Assembly (NCBI GenBank): GCA_937871715.1
Contig: CALMOE010000013.1
Span: forward strand, 1 to 35,535
Length of the DNA stretch: 35,535 bases
Direction of reading: 5' to 3'
DNA from: an uncultured Geobacter sp.
GTDB lineage: Bacteria > Desulfobacterota > Desulfuromonadia > Geobacterales > DSM-12255
The notes under the pieces were generated by a model that was not told the origin of the DNA, did no database searches, and was given only the letters and a program-made list of their open reading frames with translations. Both the position numbers and the translations under genes were made by a program. Below are positions 31,628 to 35,535 of this stretch, one piece after another (positions within the stretch are counted from its first letter, which is position 1; the number at the start of each line of letters is the position of its first letter).

Positions 31628-34600
31628 CTATTTTCCGCAGGTATCCTCGAAGTTGAGGGCAGCCAGCTTCTGGTAGTAGGAGAAATGGGCCTTGACCCAC
31701 TGACCTGCTTTTTTCATCAGCTCATCGGCCGCCTGAGGGTTGGCCTTCTTCAGCATCCGGTAGCGGTTCTCGGCACCGGTATACTCTTCGAAGCTGATGG
31801 TCGGCGCCTTGCTGTCAAGCTGCAGCGGATTCTTGCAATCCCCTGCCAGGGCCGGGTTGTAGCGGTAGAGCGGCCAGTAGCCTGACTGGACGGCACGTTT
31901 CTGGGCATCCACACCGCTGGTCATGTCGATGCCGTGGGCGATGCAGTGGGCATAGGCGATCACCAGGGACGGGCCGTCGAAGGCTTCCGCTTCGAGGAGC
32001 GCCTTGACGCACTGGGCAGGATTGGCCAGGGAGACGGTGGCTACGTAGACGGTGCCGTAGGACATGGCGATCATCCCCAGGTCCTTCTTGGAGACCGGCT
32101 TGCCGCCGGCGGCGAACTGGGCGACTGCACCCAGCGGGGTGGCCTTGGAGGCCTGGCCGCCGGTGTTGGAGTAGACTTCCGTATCCATGACCAGGAGGTT
32201 GATGTTCTTGCCCGAGGCAATGACATGGTCGAGACCGCCGAAGCCGATGTCGTAAGCCCAGCCGTCGCCGCCGATGCACCAGACCGACTTCTTCACCAGG
32301 TAGTCGGCGATGGGTACGAGAAGCTTGGCTGTCTGCTCCTTGCGCCCCTTAAGTGCCTTCTTCAGCTCCTCAACACGGCCGCGCTGGGCTTCAATACCGG
32401 CCTGGCTGCTCTGGTCGGCCCCGAGGATGTCCGCGGCCAGCTTGTCGATCCCCTTCACCGAGGAGAACTCGGTGAGGTACTCCCGGGCCGACTTGCTGAA
32501 CTGGTCCACGGTGAGACGCATGCCGAAGCCGAATTCGGCGTTGTCTTCGAAGAGGGAGTTGGACCAGGCAGGGCCCCTGCCGTCCGCCCTCTGGGCATAG
32601 GGGGTGGTGGGGAGATTGCCGCCGTAGATGGAGGAGCAGCCGGTGGCGTTGGCCACCATCATCCGGTCGCCGAAGAGCTGGGTGAGGAGCTTGAGGTAAG
32701 GGGTCTCGCCGCAGCCGGCACAGGCACCGGAATATTCGAAGAGCGGACGGACCAGCTGGTTGCTCCGCAGGGTTTCCAGCTTGACCTGGGTCGGGTCGAC
32801 ATCGGGGATGGAGAGGAAGAAGTCGTAGTTCACAGCCTCCTGGGCGCGCAGCGGCGGCTGGAAGGCCATATCAAGGGCCTTGTGGCCAGGGTTTGCCTTG
32901 TCCTTGGCCGGGCAGTTGTAGGCGCAGGCGCCGCAGCCGGTGCAGTCTTCCGGGGCGACCTGGACGGTGAGCTTCTTCCCCTTCATCTCCGGGATGGTGC
33001 AGTCGGCAGATTTGAAGGCTTTCGGGGCCCCCTTGAGTTCCTTGGCGTCGAAGGCCTTCATCCTCACCGAGGCATGGGGGCAGACGAAGGAGCAGATGCC
33101 GCACTGGATGCAGATCTTCTCGTCCCAGACCGGGATTTCGGTGGCGATGTTCCGCTTCTCGTACTGGGAGGTGGCGGTGGGGAAGGTGCCGTCGGCGGGC
33201 ATCTTGGAGACCGGCAGGGAATCCCCCAGGCCGGCGACGATCACCCCCGTGACCTCCTTGACGAATTTGGGGGCCTTGCCGCTGATGGCCGCTGCCATCT
33301 TGATCTTGCTGCTGGCCTTGGCCGGGACCTTGACCGCGTAGAAGTTGTTCAGGCCGGCATCGACGGCCTTGTAGTTCATCTCCAGAACCTTCTCCCCGGC
33401 CTTGCCGTAGGATTTCTTGATGGCGTCATTGATGGAGGCAACGGCATCCTTGAGGGGGATGATATTGGAAATCTTGAAGAAGGCGGTCTGCATGATGACG
33501 TTGATGCGGGGTCCGAGGCCGATCTCGTTACCCAGCTTGACGCCGTCGATGACGTACATCTTCATCTTCTTGTCGATGATCTGCTGCTGGACCTCTTTGG
33601 GGATGTTGTCCCAAACCTCTTCGGGGCCGAAGGGGGCGTTGAGGAGGAAGGTGGCGCCGCTCTTGGCCTTGGCGAGCATGTCGTACTTCTCCAGGAAGGA
33701 GAAGTTGTGACAGGCAACGAAGTCGGCCTCCTGCACCAGGTATGGGGCACGGATCTGCTTCTTGCCGAAGCGCAGGTGGGAGGTGGTCATGGAGCCGGCC
33801 TTCTTGGAGTCGTAGACGAAGTAGGCCTGGGCGTTGTTGTTGGTCTCCTCGCCGATGATCTTGATGGAGTTCTTGTTGGCGCCGACGGTGCCGTCGGAAC
33901 CGAGGCCGTAGAACATGGCCTGGTAGACCCCTTCCATGGGGTTCTTGTAGCTGTAGTCCACCTTGAGGCTGCAGCCGGTCACATCCTCTTCGATGCCGAC
34001 GACGAACTTGTTCTTCGGCTTGGCGCTCTTCAGGTTGTCGAGAACAGCCTTGGCCATGGCCGGGGAGAACTCCTTGGAGCCGAGGCCGTAGCGGCCGCCG
34101 ACGATGACCGGGTAGCCATCGGCCTTGAACTTGCCGGAGGCCATGGCCTCGCCGATGGCTGTGCGCACGTCCAGGTAGATCGGCTCGCCAAGGGCGCCGG
34201 GCTCCTTGGTGCGGTCGAGGACGGCGATCTTCTTGACGCTCTTGGGGAGGGCCTTGATGAAGGCATCCAGCGGGAAGGGGCGGTAGAGGCGGATCTTGAC
34301 GACGCCGACCTTCTCGCCCTTCTTCACCAGGTTCTCCACGGTCTCCTGGACGACGTCGGCTCCGGAGCCCATGACTACGACGACACGCTCCGCATCCTTG
34401 GCACCCACATAATCAACCAGCTTGTACTTGCGGCCGGTCAGCTTGCCAAACTTCTCCATCTCCTCCTGGACGATCTTCTCGCAGATGGGGTAGTAGGGGT
34501 TGACGGTCTCGCGCCCCTGGAAGTAGACGTCCGGGTTCTGGGCGGTGCCGCGCATCACAGGCTTGTCGGGGGTGAGGCCCCGCCCCTTGTGGTCGGCGAT

Positions 34601-35197
34601 GAGGTCGTTGTCCAGCATTGCTGCCATCTCTTCCCTGCTGAGCTCAACGACCTTCTGCACTTCGTGGGAGGTGCGGAAGCCGTCGAAATAGTGGAGGAAC
34701 GGCACGCGGCTGCGGAGGGTGGAGGACTGGGAGATGAGGGCGAAGTCCATCACCTCCTGGACGTTGTTGGAGCAGAGGAAAGCCCAGCCGGTGGAGCGGC
34801 AGGACATGACGTCGGAGTGGTCGCCGAAGATGGAGAGTGCCTGGGCGGCGATAGCGCGGGCGGAAACATGGAATACAGTGGAGGTCAGCTCGCCGGCGAT
34901 CTTGAACATGTTGGGGATCATCAGAAGAAGACCCTGGCTGGCGGTAAAGGTGGTGGTGAGGGCTCCTGCCTGCAGGGCGCCATGCACGGCGCCGGCTGCG
35001 CCACCTTCGGACTGCATCTCGACTACGGTGGGGATGTTGCCCCAGATGTTCTTCTCCCCGGCCGCGCTCTTGGCGTCGGAGATCTCACCCATCACCGACG
35101 ACGGGGTGATTGGGTAGATGGCGATTACCTCGTTGGTGGCGTGGGCCACGTGGGCAGCGGCTGTGTTGCCGTCAATGGTGACCATTTTACGACTCAT
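31628..35197 (-). CDS. nifJ: Pyruvate:ferredoxin (flavodoxin) oxidoreductase
   Basis: This 1189-residue single-chain PFOR oxidises pyruvate with CoA to acetyl-CoA and CO2, reducing ferredoxin; it is the central carbon entry in anaerobes and can run in reverse. The N-terminus MVTIDGNTAAAHVAHATNEVIAIYPITPSS opens domain I. Two 4Fe-4S motifs (CIQCGICSFVCPH and CTGCGACAYNCPAK) lie near residues 700-770. CAGCGETPYLK and the TPP motif GDGWAYDIGFGGLDHV, followed by NTGGQ, complete the site. ATG 35197 has GAGGAGGAG upstream. It is preceded on the same strand by recR, 126 bp away. Confidence 0.97.
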   Translation of the reverse strand: MSRKMVTIDGNTAAAHVAHATNEVIAIYPITPSSVMGEISDAKSAAGEKNIWGNIPTVVEMQSEGGAAGAVHGALQAGALTTTFTASQGLLLMIPNMFKIAGELTSTVFHVSARAIAAQALSIFGDHSDVMSCRSTGWAFLCSNNVQEVMDFALISQSSTLRSRVPFLHYFDGFRTSHEVQKVVELSREEMAAMLDNDLIADHKGRGLTPDKPVMRGTAQNPDVYFQGRETVNPYYPICEKIVQEEMEKFGKLTGRKYKLVDYVGAKDAERVVVVMGSGADVVQETVENLVKKGEKVGVVKIRLYRPFPLDAFIKALPKSVKKIAVLDRTKEPGALGEPIYLDVRTAIGEAMASGKFKADGYPVIVGGRYGLGSKEFSPAMAKAVLDNLKSAKPKNKFVVGIEEDVTGCSLKVDYSYKNPMEGVYQAMFYGLGSDGTVGANKNSIKIIGEETNNNAQAYFVYDSKKAGSMTTSHLRFGKKQIRAPYLVQEADFVACHNFSFLEKYDMLAKAKSGATFLLNAPFGPEEVWDNIPKEVQQQIIDKKMKMYVIDGVKLGNEIGLGPRINVIMQTAFFKISNIIPLKDAVASINDAIKKSYGKAGEKVLEMNYKAVDAGLNNFYAVKVPAKASSKIKMAAAISGKAPKFVKEVTGVIVAGLGDSLPVSKMPADGTFPTATSQYEKRNIATEIPVWDEKICIQCGICSFVCPHASVRMKAFDAKELKGAPKAFKSADCTIPEMKGKKLTVQVAPEDCTGCGACAYNCPAKDKANPGHKALDMAFQPPLRAQEAVNYDFFLSIPDVDPTQVKLETLRSNQLVRPLFEYSGACAGCGETPYLKLLTQLFGDRMMVANATGCSSIYGGNLPTTPYAQRADGRGPAWSNSLFEDNAEFGFGMRLTVDQFSKSAREYLTEFSSVKGIDKLAADILGADQSSQAGIEAQRGRVEELKKALKGRKEQTAKLLVPIADYLVKKSVWCIGGDGWAYDIGFGGLDHVIASGKNINLLVMDTEVYSNTGGQASKATPLGAVAQFAAGGKPVSKKDLGMIAMSYGTVYVATVSLANPAQCVKALLEAEAFDGPSLVIAYAHCIAHGIDMTSGVDAQKRAVQSGYWPLYRYNPALAGDCKNPLQLDSKAPTISFEEYTGAENRYRMLKKANPQAADELMKKAGQWVKAHFSYYQKLAALNFEDTCGK

Positions 35198-35323
35198 ACA
35201 ACTCCTCCTCTGTTGTTTATGTTGCCAAGTTATTGCAAACAAGCTTCTACGAAGCTGATGCTCAGCCTACCATGACCCCCCCGGGAGTCAACTACCCTCG
35301 ACCGATGCGGCCTTTCCTGCCAT

Positions 35324-35511
35324 TCACATCTCCGCTCGTCCCTGGAGCGCCCGCTGCATGGTGGCCGCATCGATGTACTCCAGGGCGCTCCCAATGGGGA
35401 TGCCGTGGGCCAGTCTGGTGACCCGTACCCCCCTGCTCCTGATGAGGCCGGTGAGGTAGATGGCTGTCGCCTCCCCCTCCACCGAGAAGTTGGTGGCGAT
35501 GAGCACCTCCC
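35324..35511 (-). CDS. recR: RecR recombination protein, C-terminal part
   Basis: The 3' end of recR reads GEVLIATNFSVEGEATAIYL, then GVRVTRLAHGIPIGSALEYID and LQGRAEM. This is the Toprim end of RecR, which works with RecO/RecF to load RecA at gaps. About 62 residues remain. The 5' part is cut by the adapter at 35512; the frame is intact up to it. Longer frames that continue into 35512-35535 are artefacts. Confidence 0.92.
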
Positions 35512-35535
35512 CTGTCTCTTATACACATCTGACGC
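35512..35535. other. Nextera transposase adapter (assembly artefact)
   Basis: CTGTCTCTTATACACATCT is exactly the Tn5 mosaic end used in Nextera libraries, and the following GACGC is the start of the read-2 adapter. It joins recR in mid-gene, so the true genome sequence ends at about 35511. Confidence 0.98.

Noticed and set aside
31934-35275. Plus-strand open frame of over 1100 codons
   Set aside because: It mirrors nifJ on the other strand; Val/Gly/Asp/Leu-rich composition and no motif. GC-rich third positions keep it open.
1-35511. tRNA, rRNA, CRISPR array, IS element or phage
   Set aside because: No T-arm/anticodon pattern, no repeat-spacer array, and no transposase, integrase or phage gene was seen on either strand.
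35230-35528. Frames starting MYKRQ and MCIRDR at the right edge
   Set aside because: Their first codons are adapter sequence, and their frames differ from that of recR.

Overview
The window looks like a contig end from a GC-rich, anaerobic, sigma-54-rich deltaproteobacterium, most likely the Geobacterales (Geobacter and relatives). This rests on gene content, not on a marker gene: a homodimeric-type pyruvate:ferredoxin oxidoreductase, a Dcu-type C4-dicarboxylate carrier under a two-component system, an MglA/MglB pair, SelA, and two sigma-54 activators, one fused to an [FeFe]-hydrogenase-like sensor. No rRNA, tRNA, CRISPR array, IS element or prophage was seen. The last 24 bases (35512-35535) are Nextera transposon adapter, not genome, so the right edge is an assembly end inside recR.

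Layout. 1-5.9 kb: DUF302 fragment, SrkA-like kinase, ICMT-family methyltransferase, two secreted proteins (TPR-like and helix-hairpin-helix), an unknown membrane protein behind a sigma-54-type promoter with two matching 17-bp palindromes, a degenerate receiver-PilZ protein, and YjbQ. 5.9-8.7 kb: a ribbon-helix-helix gene and, upstream on the same strand, the ferredoxin/hydrogenase-like/AAA+/Fis regulator. 8.8-12.5 kb: minus-strand run of M16 peptidase, YqaA-like membrane protein, NrfJ-like secreted protein, ankyrin protein, Cys-rich secreted protein and Bcp peroxiredoxin. 12.5-14.9 kb: a possible micro-ORF with its own terminator, a small membrane protein and a radical SAM protein. 14.9-19.8 kb: dicarboxylate module (histidine kinase, NtrC-type regulator, DcuB). 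19.9-25.3 kb: MFS transporter, selA with a GntR regulator, K+ channel, TIM-barrel isomerase. 25.4-30.3 kb: htpX, rsmB, rpe, receiver-GGDEF, EamA transporter. 30.4-35.5 kb: mglA, mglB, nifJ, recR fragment.

How parts may work together. The strongest regulatory story is at 5.9-8.7 kb. The hydrogenase-like regulator has an 18-bp palindrome (TGTG-N10-CACA) overlapping the -35 of its own promoter. The same symmetry recurs 3' of its gene, about 100 bp upstream of a good sigma-54 promoter that drives the ribbon-helix-helix gene. This suggests an autoregulated H2/redox-responsive switch with a small DNA-binding protein as output. A second, more conventional circuit is the kinase-regulator-DcuB module, where two ATAACC-N3-GGTTAT palindromes lie upstream of a -24/-12 promoter in front of dcuB. 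A third sigma-54 promoter with paired palindromes precedes the unknown gene at 3297. All sites were read by eye and none has been tested.
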